In this document: positions 33,251 to 40,291 of the stretch, in pieces
Layout: each line of letters opens with the position of its first letter
Position numbering within the stretch: the first letter of the stretch is position 1
Source: Occallatibacter gabretensis
GTDB lineage: Bacteria > Acidobacteriota > Terriglobia > Terriglobales > Acidobacteriaceae
Assembly (NCBI RefSeq): GCF_001449115.1
Contig: NZ_LAIJ01000012.1
Span: forward strand, 248,001-312,000
Direction of reading: 5' to 3'
DNA length: 64,000 nucleotides
Made by a program: the position numbers and the translations under genes
The notes under the pieces: model-generated
Seen by the model: only the letters and a program-made list of their open reading frames with translations
What the model was told of the DNA's origin: nothing
The model's database searches: none

Positions 33251-34438
33251 CTATACCACCGGCTCTCCGCGTCGTTCGCGAATTGCATCCGGCAGAATCT
33301 TGATCAGATCCTGGTCGTAGATGTTCTTCTTGCGGTCGGCCAGGGCTACGAAGCGGTAGTAAGTCTGCTGCAGCTCATCGCGGTCGAGTGTAAAGCCGAG
33401 CTTTTCGAGGCGATCGCGAAGAGCCGCGCGGCCTGAGTGCTTGCCTAGCACGAGATTCGTCTTCGCTACACCGACTGAGGCAGGCGTCATGATCTCGTAG
33501 CAGAGCGGGTTTGCCAGCATTCCATGCTGGTGAATTCCTGACTCGTGTGCGAAGGCATTCGTACCGACGATTGCCTTGTTTGGGGAGGGCTTAAAGGTGA
33601 TGATCTGGCCCAGCACTTCGCTGGTTGGGTAGAGCTTTTCGAGCTTGATGCTCGTATCCACGCCGTAATAATCCTTGCGAACGTAGAGGGCAGCGGCAAG
33701 CTCTTCAAGAGCCGCATTGCCCGCTCGCTCGCCGATGCCGTTGATGGCGCACTCTACCTGTCGCGCGCCTGCCTGAATAGCCGCAAGGGAGTTGGCGACA
33801 GCAAGGCCCAGGTCGTCATGGCAGTGGGCGGAGAGAATGATGTTCTCGGCGTCGACGGCGGGAATCCGCTCGCGTACTTCGCGGAACATTCTGGCGTATT
33901 CGTCGGGCGTGGTGTAGCCCACGGTGTCCGGCATGTTAATTGTGGTTGCGCCAGCTTCGATTGCCACGCGCACCATCTCCACAAGAAAATTGCGATCCGA
34001 GCGCGTGGCATCTTCCGGCGAGAACTCCACATCCTCCACAAATGAGCGTGCCAAGCGGATGGACTCCGCAGTGCGATCCAGCGCCTCCTGCCGGCTGATC
34101 TTCAGCTTGTATTCGAGGTGCAGATCGCTTGAGGCGAGGAAGACGTGAATGCGCGGCCTGTCGGCATGTTCCACCGAACGCCCTGCCAGCTCAATGTCTT
34201 CCTGCTTGGCGCGGGCAAGGGAAGCGATCTTCGGCTTGCGAATGGCCTGGGCGATGGTCGAGATTGCTGCAAAGTCGCCTTCAGAAGCCACTGCAAAGCC
34301 GGCCTCGAGAACGTCAACGCCCAGATCTTCAAGGGCATGAGCCATGGTCAGCTTTTCCTGCGTTGTCATGCTGCAGCCGGGAGATTGCTCGCCGTCGCGT
34401 AATGTGGTGTCGAAAAAAACTATGTGATTCTGGGTCAT
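33251..34438 (-). CDS. leuA: 2-isopropylmalate synthase lacking the C-terminal regulatory domain
   Basis: The protein has the complete catalytic TIM barrel: FFDTTLRDGEQSPG, 'NMPDTVGYTTPDEY', 'LSAHCHDDLGLAVANSLAAIQAGARQVECAINGIGERAGNAALEE' and 'GTNAFAHESGIHQHGMLANPLCYEIMTPASVG', followed by 'LGKHSGRAALRDRLEKLG'. It ends at residue 395 (RRGEPVV, TAG), just where the roughly 110-residue LeuA dimer/allosteric domain of the usual ~510-residue enzyme begins. Leucine feedback inhibition would therefore be lost if the enzyme is active. CimA or homocitrate synthase are alternatives, but position next to leuB-leuC-leuD favours LeuA. It is the first gene of the operon. Confidence 0.88.
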   Translation of the reverse strand: MTQNHIVFFDTTLRDGEQSPGCSMTTQEKLTMAHALEDLGVDVLEAGFAVASEGDFAAISTIAQAIRKPKIASLARAKQEDIELAGRSVEHADRPRIHVFLASSDLHLEYKLKISRQEALDRTAESIRLARSFVEDVEFSPEDATRSDRNFLVEMVRVAIEAGATTINMPDTVGYTTPDEYARMFREVRERIPAVDAENIILSAHCHDDLGLAVANSLAAIQAGARQVECAINGIGERAGNAALEELAAALYVRKDYYGVDTSIKLEKLYPTSEVLGQIITFKPSPNKAIVGTNAFAHESGIHQHGMLANPLCYEIMTPASVGVAKTNLVLGKHSGRAALRDRLEKLGFTLDRDELQQTYYRFVALADRKKNIYDQDLIKILPDAIRERRGEPVV

Positions 34439-34499
34439 AGCGCTGCCTGTTGCGGAATTCCTTCTTCCGACTGGTAACAGTTTCTCGCAGAGGGCGCGT

Positions 34500-34514
34500 A
34501 TAACGCAAAGTTAT
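34500..34514. promoter_or_regulatory. LysR-type T-N11-A operator (ATAAC-N5-GTTAT)
   Basis: The 15-bp sequence ATAAC GCAAA GTTAT is a perfect inverted repeat with T-N11-A spacing, the classic LysR-family box. It lies between the divergent leuA and LysR regulator genes, 62 bases from leuA and 53 bases from the regulator start. The AT-rich stretch 34511-34555 that follows probably carries the promoters. Regulation of the leu-ilv operon by the neighbour is inferred. Confidence 0.6.
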
Positions 34515-34566
34515 TATTCTTAGAGAGTCTATTATTATTGCTTATTCTAATTGCGAAGGAGATGCA

Positions 34567-35490
34567 ATGGATCTGGGCCAGCTTGAAACCTTTCTCGCCG
34601 TTGCGGAAGAGCGCAGTTTTTCCCGGGCCGCCATACGAATGCACCGTACGCAGCCTGCCATCAGCCAGGTGATCCGCAAGCTTGAAGACGCCGTGGGCGA
34701 AGTTCTCTTTGACCGCGCAGCCCGTGACGGTTCACTCACAGCTGCCGGGGCCCTGCTACGCGACTACGCCCTGCGCCTGATGGCTCTGCGCCGCGAAGCG
34801 ACCAGTGCGCTGGATGAGCTCAAAAACCTGGAACGCGGCCGCCTGCAGCTGGCCGCCAATGAATACACCTGCGCGTATCTACTGCCGGCCATGGACGCCT
34901 TTCGCCGCGCCCACCCGCAGATCAGCGTGACGGTGCATCGTATGCTGGCCTCTCACATTCCTGATGAGCTGAACCTGCATACCTTCGAGCTCGGCATGGT
35001 CTCCTTCCGGCCCGATCCGGCGCAGTTCCGCACCATTGCCGTCTACAGCGACAGCCTCGTGCTCGTGGCCAGCCCCAGCCACCCGCTTGCAAAGGCGCAA
35101 AATGTCTCCATTGCAGACCTGGGCAAGGAAACTTTCATTGCGCATAACGTCATGTCGCCGCTGCGCCGCCGGGTCATTGAGGCATTTCAGCGCTATCGCA
35201 CACCGCTGAACATGGGCATCGAGCTTCCCACAATCGAGGCCATCAAGCGTTTTGTCGCCATGGGCAATGGCGTTGCGCTGGTTCCGCATCTCACCGTTGC
35301 GCATGAGCTTGAAACCGGCGAGCTGGCCGCGATTCCGGTTGCCGAGCTCGACATCAAGCGGATCCTGCGTCTGACGCATCGCCGCCACGGCACGCTCTCC
35401 CACGCTGCGCATGCCTTTCTGCGCACGGTGCGCGATCTTGCCCGCCAGCAGGGACCGCCCTTTTATTACCACGTGGAAAAGGCCGGTTGA
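34567..35490 (+). CDS. LysR-family transcriptional regulator, divergent from the leu-ilv operon
   Basis: The 307-residue protein has the N-terminal winged helix 'MDLGQLETFLAVAEERSFSRAAIRMHRTQPAISQVIRKLEDAVGEVLFDR' and a substrate-binding domain from about residue 90. AAGGAGATGCA precedes the ATG. In many bacteria a divergent LysR protein controls branched-chain synthesis genes (IlvY/LeuO-like), and the T-N11-A box in the shared intergenic region supports that here. The effector is not predictable; an acetolactate- or isopropylmalate-type intermediate is a reasonable guess. Confidence 0.92.
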   Translation: MDLGQLETFLAVAEERSFSRAAIRMHRTQPAISQVIRKLEDAVGEVLFDRAARDGSLTAAGALLRDYALRLMALRREATSALDELKNLERGRLQLAANEYTCAYLLPAMDAFRRAHPQISVTVHRMLASHIPDELNLHTFELGMVSFRPDPAQFRTIAVYSDSLVLVASPSHPLAKAQNVSIADLGKETFIAHNVMSPLRRRVIEAFQRYRTPLNMGIELPTIEAIKRFVAMGNGVALVPHLTVAHELETGELAAIPVAELDIKRILRLTHRRHGTLSHAAHAFLRTVRDLARQQGPPFYYHVEKAG

Positions 35491-35692
35491 ATCCGCATTT
35501 CCGGCGGCCTACCGATTTGTTGTTGCCGCGTCTAAAGCTCAAGACGCGTGAGCATGTCTGGTTTTGCTTCCCGGTCCGCCCCGGCCATTTACAATGCTGA
35601 GAGCGGGTCTGGAGTGTGTGCCGGGCCGAAAAATTTCCTAAAAAGTTTGTTGCCAGCCGGGATGGTTGGGCAGTCATGAGGATCAGGTTCGA

Positions 35693-36310
35693 ATGAAGAA
35701 GATCGTACTCGTACTTTTCCTGCTGGCCGGTTTTGCGGCCGCGGGTCGCGCTCAGGAGAGCCGGCAGGATGTCAGCATTAGTGGCATCGGTCTCATTCCG
35801 CCGTTTGTTGCCAGCTCTACTGACGTTCAGGTTCACTCCACCACGGCTTATGGCGTTCTTGCCAGCTATCGGTTCATGCTTACACCGAACAGTGCTATTG
35901 AAGCCAACTACGGCGTCACTTACCAGAACCAATACACCTACCTGATCAGCAACAAGCTTCGGGTTCCGATCCAGACTCGGACCATGGAGATCTCCGGGGC
36001 CTTTGTCCGCAGCTTCACTTTCAAGAAGTTCAATCCATTTCTTGAAGCCGGTCCGACTGCCCTCATCTTCATTCCCATTCGTAACCTCGGCACGGACGTG
36101 GATGCCAAGCAGCAGACCGGAATTGGCGTGCTCTACGGCGGCGGCGTTGCGTATGAGATCAGCCCCAGCTTCGACATTCGCGCCGAATATCGTGCTTACG
36201 TCACCAAGGTGCCCACCTTCGGCCTGGGCGGCAACGCCACTGAGAACACCACCACCAACAAGTGGTTCAACATTTACGTGCCCACCATCGGCGTCGCGTA
36301 CCACTTCTAA
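35693..36310 (+). CDS. Outer-membrane beta-barrel protein (OmpA-like/porin superfamily)
   Basis: The ATG at 35693 begins a signal peptide 'MKKIVLVLFLLAGFAAAGRAQ'. The mature part (about 185 residues) is built of alternating hydrophobic strands such as 'TAYGVLASYRFMLTPNSAIEANYGVTYQNQYTY', 'NPFLEAGPTALIF', 'FDIRAEYRAYVTKVP' and ends 'VPTIGVAYHF', with the terminal phenylalanine typical of BAM substrates. An eight-strand barrel is likely. The function is unknown. A bidirectional terminator follows. Confidence 0.8.
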   Translation: MKKIVLVLFLLAGFAAAGRAQESRQDVSISGIGLIPPFVASSTDVQVHSTTAYGVLASYRFMLTPNSAIEANYGVTYQNQYTYLISNKLRVPIQTRTMEISGAFVRSFTFKKFNPFLEAGPTALIFIPIRNLGTDVDAKQQTGIGVLYGGGVAYEISPSFDIRAEYRAYVTKVPTFGLGGNATENTTTNKWFNIYVPTIGVAYHF

Positions 36311-36320
36311 GTGCGGGAGC

Positions 36321-36344
36321 AGGGACGTAGTAACTAGGGACTAG
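36321..36344 (+). repeat. Heptamer micro-array (AGGGACG/TAGGGAC units), left arm
   Basis: Units AGGGACG, TAGTAAC, TAGGGAC, TAG follow each other at 7-bp spacing. The reverse-complement series AGGGACG, TAGGGAA, TAGGGAC lies at 36437-36458 on the minus strand. The pair brackets the terminator hairpin at 36346-36389 between two convergent genes. Confidence 0.75.
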
Positions 36345-36345
36345 A

Positions 36346-36389
36346 AAAACTGTGGCGCAATCCGCGTTTGCGAATTGCGCCACAGTTTT
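36346..36389. terminator. Bidirectional terminator hairpin between the barrel gene and pheA
   Basis: A perfect 16-bp stem (AAAACTGTGGCGCAAT with its reverse complement) encloses a 12-base loop. The arms begin with AAAA and end with TTTT, giving a U-run in both directions. It separates the convergent beta-barrel and pheA genes. Confidence 0.85.
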
Positions 36390-36434
36390 AGAAATTGCGT
36401 ATTTTGCACGGCAACGTTGCAGCGCCTGGTTTCT

Positions 36435-36458
36435 ATGTCCCTATTCCCTACGTCCCTT
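36435..36458 (-). repeat. Heptamer micro-array, right arm (inverted)
   Basis: On the minus strand AGGGACG, TAGGGAA, TAGGGAC, ATAG occur at 7-bp spacing, mirroring 36321-36344. It lies just beyond the pheA stop codon (36463). Confidence 0.75.
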
Positions 36459-36462
36459 TTCT

Positions 36463-37284
36463 TTACGGCTTTTCCGCTTCCTTGTAGCATCCCAGAGACT
36501 TCACCATGGCGCAGTGCGGCTTGAGCGCCTTAATCGCGCGTTCGCCCTCTTCGGGGTGCAGTATCTGGCAATCCACGTAAAAGATGTACTCCCACGGCTT
36601 GCCCTGCACGGGCCGCGACTCAATCTTGGTCAGATTTGTGCTCAGGCTGGCCAGCTCATTGAGCGCGGACACCAGCGATCCGGGGCGATTTTCGACTGAG
36701 AAAGCCAGGCTGATCTTGTTCGCATCCGGCGGACACACCACCTTCGAGGCGCGCCGCACCAGGAAGAAGCGCGTGTAATTCTCCGGATTGTCCTCAATAT
36801 TCGCCACCAGAATCTGCGCGCCGTAGTAGTAGGCTGCGGCCTCGCTGGCAATGGCCGCCGCATGCCGATCGCGTAAGTGCACAAGCTGCTTCACGCTGCC
36901 TGCCGTGTCATAAAACGCAAACGATTCCATTCGGGGATGCGCCGCCAGAAAGCGCCGGCACTGCGCCAGCGCCACTGGATGCGAAAAAACGCGGTCAATG
37001 TGATCTAACGCCGACCCGGAGATGCCAATCAGGTTGTGCCGAATCAGCAACAGCGTCTCGCGCTCCACCTGCACATCATGCGCCAGAAGCAGGTCAAAGT
37101 GCTCTGAGACTGATCCCGCAATGCTGTTTTCAATCGGCACTACGGCTGCTTCCACGTCGCCCCTGCTGAGTGCCGCAAATACCTCAGCGGAAAGCGCAAA
37201 GGGCACAATCACAGCATCGGACACGAGCTTCAGTGCAGCCTCGTGACTGAAAGAGCCGGGTTCTCCCTGGATGGCGATTTGCAT
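36463..37284 (-). CDS. pheA: Prephenate dehydratase
   Basis: The 273-residue enzyme converts prephenate to phenylpyruvate. The catalytic domain has 'GEPGSFSHEAAL', 'VPIENSIAGSVSEHFDLL', the substrate motif 'FYDTAGSVKQL' and 'NYTRFFLV' (TRF motif). The ACT regulatory domain follows with 'SLAFSVENRPGSLVSALNELA' and ESRP, which binds phenylalanine. The start at 37284 fits the family; a longer frame reaches back to 37446 but the added residues look random. It is monofunctional with no chorismate mutase domain. Confidence 0.93.
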   Translation of the reverse strand: MQIAIQGEPGSFSHEAALKLVSDAVIVPFALSAEVFAALSRGDVEAAVVPIENSIAGSVSEHFDLLLAHDVQVERETLLLIRHNLIGISGSALDHIDRVFSHPVALAQCRRFLAAHPRMESFAFYDTAGSVKQLVHLRDRHAAAIASEAAAYYYGAQILVANIEDNPENYTRFFLVRRASKVVCPPDANKISLAFSVENRPGSLVSALNELASLSTNLTKIESRPVQGKPWEYIFYVDCQILHPEEGERAIKALKPHCAMVKSLGCYKEAEKP

Positions 37285-37450
37285 GCCTGCCTGTGTCTCT
37301 CCTGAGTTTTCGTTCGGGCCTGGCCGAAGGGGGCCAGATTGCGTGGACTGCTTTCTCGCACCATACCACAGCTTCAGCGCAGATTCATTGTCACCGCAGT
37401 TTGCGTTACCTTCGCGATCTTCGGCAGGAGTCTTTCCGTACGGCATTCCA

Positions 37451-38317
37451 TCAGCTCCACAGCAGCAGATCGGTGGCCACAAAGGCCAGAAAAACCATAG
37501 CGATAACGCCATTCATTGTAAAGAAAGCGGCATTCAACCGTCGCATATCGCGTGGTGAGACGATGGCATGCTCATAGCCCAGCAGCAATCCCACGGCAGC
37601 CACGCCAATCCATCCCGCAGTATGAAACTGAAAGAGCCGCCCGAACCATACCAGTAAGCCCAGCATCGTGGCATGCATCAGCCGCGCCGTCCAAAAGGCT
37701 GCATTCACGCCCATCGCCTGCGGAATGCTGTGCAGCCCCGCCTGCCGATCGTGCTCGAAGTCCTGGCAGGCATAGAGTACGTCGAATCCGCCCACCCAGA
37801 GCATCACTGCTGCGGTCAGCACAATGATTCGCGGGTCCAGCGATCCGCGCACGGCAATCCACGCCGCCGAGGGCGCAATGCCCAGCGCGAGGCCCAACAC
37901 CAGGTGCGACCAGCGTGTCACGCGTTTCATGTAGCTATAGCCCAGCAGCACCGCCAGCGCCACCGGAGCCAGGTACAGCGTGAGCCGATTCAGCGCCGCG
38001 GCGGCCAGGATGAAGATCAGCGCGGCCAGCAGCGTAAATCCCAGCACAAACTGCCGTGACAACAGCCCGGCGGGAATGGCCCGCATCTTCGTGCGCGGAT
38101 TTGCTCCGTCCAGGTCTGCGTCAGCCCAGCGATTAAAGGCCATCGCGCAGGATCGCGCTGAGACCATGGCGAGCAGAATCAAAAGCAGTGTGCGCAAGCT
38201 CGGCAGCCCGCGTGCAGCCAGCAGAGTTGCTGTCAGCGCAAAGGGAAGCGCAAAGATCGAGTGCTCCCACTTGATCATTTCGAGCGTAGTGCGCGTTTTG
38301 TCCCAGAGCTTCTGCAT
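37451..38317 (-). CDS. mqnP: UbiA-family polyprenyltransferase, probable MqnP of the futalosine pathway
   Basis: The 288-residue integral membrane enzyme has eight to nine hydrophobic helices. The two aspartate-rich motifs are visible: NRWADADLD (about residues 63-71) and CQDFEHDRQAGLHSIP (about 183-198). UbiA-type enzymes attach a polyprenyl chain to an aromatic ring. Because mqnA is present and no ubiquinone genes are seen, the substrate is probably a naphthoate intermediate of menaquinone synthesis rather than 4-hydroxybenzoate. The first 22 codons and upstream region are duplicated at 38791-38873. Confidence 0.8.
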   Translation of the reverse strand: MQKLWDKTRTTLEMIKWEHSIFALPFALTATLLAARGLPSLRTLLLILLAMVSARSCAMAFNRWADADLDGANPRTKMRAIPAGLLSRQFVLGFTLLAALIFILAAAALNRLTLYLAPVALAVLLGYSYMKRVTRWSHLVLGLALGIAPSAAWIAVRGSLDPRIIVLTAAVMLWVGGFDVLYACQDFEHDRQAGLHSIPQAMGVNAAFWTARLMHATMLGLLVWFGRLFQFHTAGWIGVAAVGLLLGYEHAIVSPRDMRRLNAAFFTMNGVIAMVFLAFVATDLLLWS

Positions 38318-38335
38318 GGCCAACTACGTAGTTTA
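38253..38335. repeat. 83-bp direct duplication, copy A (start region of mqnP)
   Basis: This segment covers codons 1 to about 22 of mqnP and about 18 bp upstream. It aligns without gaps to 38791-38873 with 10 differences (73/83 identical). The copy in mqnP is taken as the parent because it encodes conserved N-terminal residues of the UbiA family. Confidence 0.85.
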
Positions 38336-38411
38336 CGTGAGAGCAGGGTGGATGACGAAGAAACCTGTTCTCCAACGGCCCTACTAAATGCAATTTGGTG
38401 GCTGCAGGAGA

Positions 38412-38855
38412 CTACTCTGTGATGCCAGTCACCTGGGCGCGCCAGAGCGTGCCGTCTGCGAGAACCAGTTCGTATTCCTGGCGGCCCAGCGATCCACCGG
38501 CAGCGTGGGTGTCACTCACTATCCTGGCCGGATAGTCTCCTGGGAGCAGCACACTCGCCGGAACTTTGCGCACAATCTGCGTCGGACCCATCAGTTCCAG
38601 TTTCTTTCCATTCACAGTGACTTCCGCGTAGAGGTCGCTAGAGCTGCAGCCGCCGGACGCAATGGGGCAATTGTATTGAATGCGAGATGCGGAGACGTGC
38701 ACTGTGAGCGGGTGCGTTGCGTCGGTCTTAGTCTTCTGGCTGCTTTGGGCGCAAACCAGCAATGAAGCGCAGGAGATGAGAGTGAGTCCGAAGATCGAGC
38801 GTCCCCACTTGATCATTTCGAGCGTACTGCGCGTCTTGTTCCAGAGTTTCTGCAT
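38412..38855 (-). CDS. Exported small protein with a duplicated mqnP-derived N-terminus
   Basis: The 147-residue protein starts MQKLWNKTRSTLEMIKWGRS, almost the same as the start of mqnP (MQKLWDKTRTTLEMIKWEHS). After that it continues with a hydrophobic stretch LTLISCASLLVCAQ, which together form a signal peptide or signal anchor. The remainder is hydrophilic with a beta-strand pattern ('LYAEVTVNGKKLELMGPTQIV', 'QEYELVLADGTLWRAQVTGI') and two cysteines (NCPIASGGCSSS). No family was recognised. An alternative start at Met14 (MIKWGRS) would give a more normal signal peptide. Confidence 0.7.
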   Translation of the reverse strand: MQKLWNKTRSTLEMIKWGRSIFGLTLISCASLLVCAQSSQKTKTDATHPLTVHVSASRIQYNCPIASGGCSSSDLYAEVTVNGKKLELMGPTQIVRKVPASVLLPGDYPARIVSDTHAAGGSLGRQEYELVLADGTLWRAQVTGITE

Positions 38856-38873
38856 GGTCAGCTACTTAGTTTA
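38791..38873. repeat. 83-bp direct duplication, copy B (start region of 38412-38855 gene)
   Basis: This copy is 88% identical to 38253-38335, in the same orientation and 538 bp away. It contributes the start codon, upstream region and first 22 codons of the small exported protein. Confidence 0.85.
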
Positions 38874-38950
38874 AAGCAGAGAGGAAGCAGGATGGGATTG
38901 AAGGTTTTCTCCTGATGCAACTGCCTTTCATTCTTCGGCTCGACTGCCTG

Positions 38951-39006
38951 TTGTCATCCTGAATGGAGCCGTTTTCTTCAGGCGAAGTGAAGGATCTGTG
39001 GTTGCT
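38951..39006 (+). repeat. 56-bp inverted repeat, left copy, flanking the GIY-YIG gene
   Basis: The element begins TTGTCATCCTGA and contains CGAAGTGAAGGATCT. Its reverse complement at 39418-39473 differs at only three positions (53/56). The core TCATCCTGA...GAAGGATCT resembles a repeat I have seen scattered in many bacterial genomes, which needs to be confirmed by search. Confidence 0.9.
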
Positions 39007-39022
39007 CTTCGCGGACATCCAT

Positions 39023-39349
39023 TTAGCCAAGAGCTCGTTTGAGGTCCACAGGCTCTATTTCGTACCACTCACGGCTCAGGTCCTGCCAAGTGGGGTTGGT
39101 TTGCTCGATAAGGGCAATTTTCTTTTCTCGACGCCAACCTTTCAATTCTTTTTCGCGCTGGATAGCTAGCGATACATCGCTGAAGGATTGGAACCAGACC
39201 AGGCGGTCACAGTTGTAGCGTGCAGTGAATCCATCCTGCTCGCGCCATTTGTGCTGGAAGACTCGATGGCGCAGATTATTGGTCATGCCAATATAGAGCG
39301 TATGGCTGCGGCTGGCCATAATGTAAGTGAAGTATGTACGTTCGAGCAT
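39023..39349 (-). CDS. GIY-YIG nuclease-family protein (UvrC-N/URI-like single domain)
   Basis: The 108-residue single-domain protein has the signature 'FTYIMASRSHTLYIGMTNNLRHRVFQHK', giving the two strands of the GIY-YIG sheet (here YIM and YIG) with catalytic Arg in the following helix, and 'LVWFQSFSDVSLAIQREKELKGWRREKKIALIEQTNPTWQDLS', the conserved end with catalytic Glu in REKELK. It is the type found as solitary 'GIY-YIG nuclease' genes. It is bracketed by the 56-bp inverted repeats at 38951-39006 and 39418-39473, which suggests a mobile or mobilisable cassette. Confidence 0.92.
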   Translation of the reverse strand: MLERTYFTYIMASRSHTLYIGMTNNLRHRVFQHKWREQDGFTARYNCDRLVWFQSFSDVSLAIQREKELKGWRREKKIALIEQTNPTWQDLSREWYEIEPVDLKRALG

Positions 39350-39417
39350 TGCACTTCATGGTAGGCGGCAAGATTGACTTCGGCAATCAGGTTTTTGGAT
39401 AGGTCTGCAATAACAAA

Positions 39418-39473
39418 AGCAACCGCAGATCCTTCACTTCGCCTGAAGAAAACGGCTCCGCTCAGGATGACAA
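39418..39473 (-). repeat. 56-bp inverted repeat, right copy
   Basis: Reverse complement of 38951-39006 with three mismatches. It ends 43 bp before the stop of the M24 gene. Confidence 0.9.
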
Positions 39474-39515
39474 TGTTAGATGGCGAGGTCCTTCCTGCTG
39501 TCTCGCGCGAACCGC

Positions 39516-40244
39516 TCAATCCACCGTCAGCAGCTCTTCAAAAAAGCCGCCGATCTGTCGTTCGCGGTCTACGAAGTGGATTTCTAAAATCCAGTGGCGA
39601 TTTTGGCCCTTTTCGTTCTTGGAGCGCATGAGCAGGTTGCTCTTGGGGTGGACGTAGAGCGTGACCTTGTCCTGAGGAATTCGCTCGTGGGGAAAGTGGC
39701 CGATGAGGTGTCCGGCGATGGGTCCGCCCCACTCCCAGCCGTACTTTTCGGCAAGAGATGCGGCATAGGCAAAAAACTCATCTGACGTGATCTCCGGATG
39801 CTCGTGGAAGTAGCGCTTTCCATCGGCAAATGCTTGGGCCACGTCGTCGCGCATCTTCAGCTTTGCGGGATCGGAGCCGATGACGAAGGTGCGCCCGAAG
39901 TCTGCTTCATATTCTTCGAAGACAGGGCCGAGATCGAGGAAGAGAATCTCATCTTCGCGAAGAGTTTGGTCGGGCGGGTTCTCATCGTAAGGCTGAAGGG
40001 TGTTGGCTCCGGCGCGGACGATGCGTTTGTGCCAGTAGGTCGAGATGCCGAAGAGCTCTTTCGCCAGGTCGTAGATCTCCTGGTTGAGCTGGCCTTCCGT
40101 AATGCCGGCGCGAATGAGGCCGCGCGCTTCGACTTGATGGAAGAGCTGGACTGCTTTGTCTTGTGCTGAGCGAAGCTCGGCAATTCGCTGCTCTTCGGTA
40201 GAGCCCAGAAGCTCAACGTGTGGGGAATCGATCTGATCCGGCAT
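39516..40244 (-). CDS. M24 (methionine-aminopeptidase/Xaa-Pro) fold metallopeptidase-like protein
   Basis: The 242-residue protein has the pita-bread fold motifs: 'TYWHKRIVRAGANTLQPYDENPPDQTLREDEILFLDLGPVFEEYEADFGRTFVIG', in which the two metal aspartates lie in FLDLGPVFEEYEADFGRT, then 'GGPIAGHLIGHFPHERIP' with metal histidine and 'WILEIHFVDRERQIGGFFEELLTV' with the acidic ligands. The spacing is that of an M24-family protein without an N-terminal creatinase domain. The substrate is unknown. It is separate from the vapBC genes upstream. Confidence 0.85.
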   Translation of the reverse strand: MPDQIDSPHVELLGSTEEQRIAELRSAQDKAVQLFHQVEARGLIRAGITEGQLNQEIYDLAKELFGISTYWHKRIVRAGANTLQPYDENPPDQTLREDEILFLDLGPVFEEYEADFGRTFVIGSDPAKLKMRDDVAQAFADGKRYFHEHPEITSDEFFAYAASLAEKYGWEWGGPIAGHLIGHFPHERIPQDKVTLYVHPKSNLLMRSKNEKGQNRHWILEIHFVDRERQIGGFFEELLTVD

Positions 40245-40291
40245 GAGCCGTTACCTCTCTGTATATCTATAAGTCACATGCGACCGAAAAA

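Noticed and set aside
35354..36304. 316-residue minus-strand open frame across the LysR gene end and the barrel gene
   Set aside because: It overlaps two better-supported plus-strand genes, one with a signal peptide and the other with a clear LysR domain. No motif was found.
37285..37446. N-terminal extension of pheA to an ATG at 37446
   Set aside because: The added 54 residues show no similarity to prephenate dehydratases, whereas MQIAIQGEPGSFS at 37284 is the normal start.
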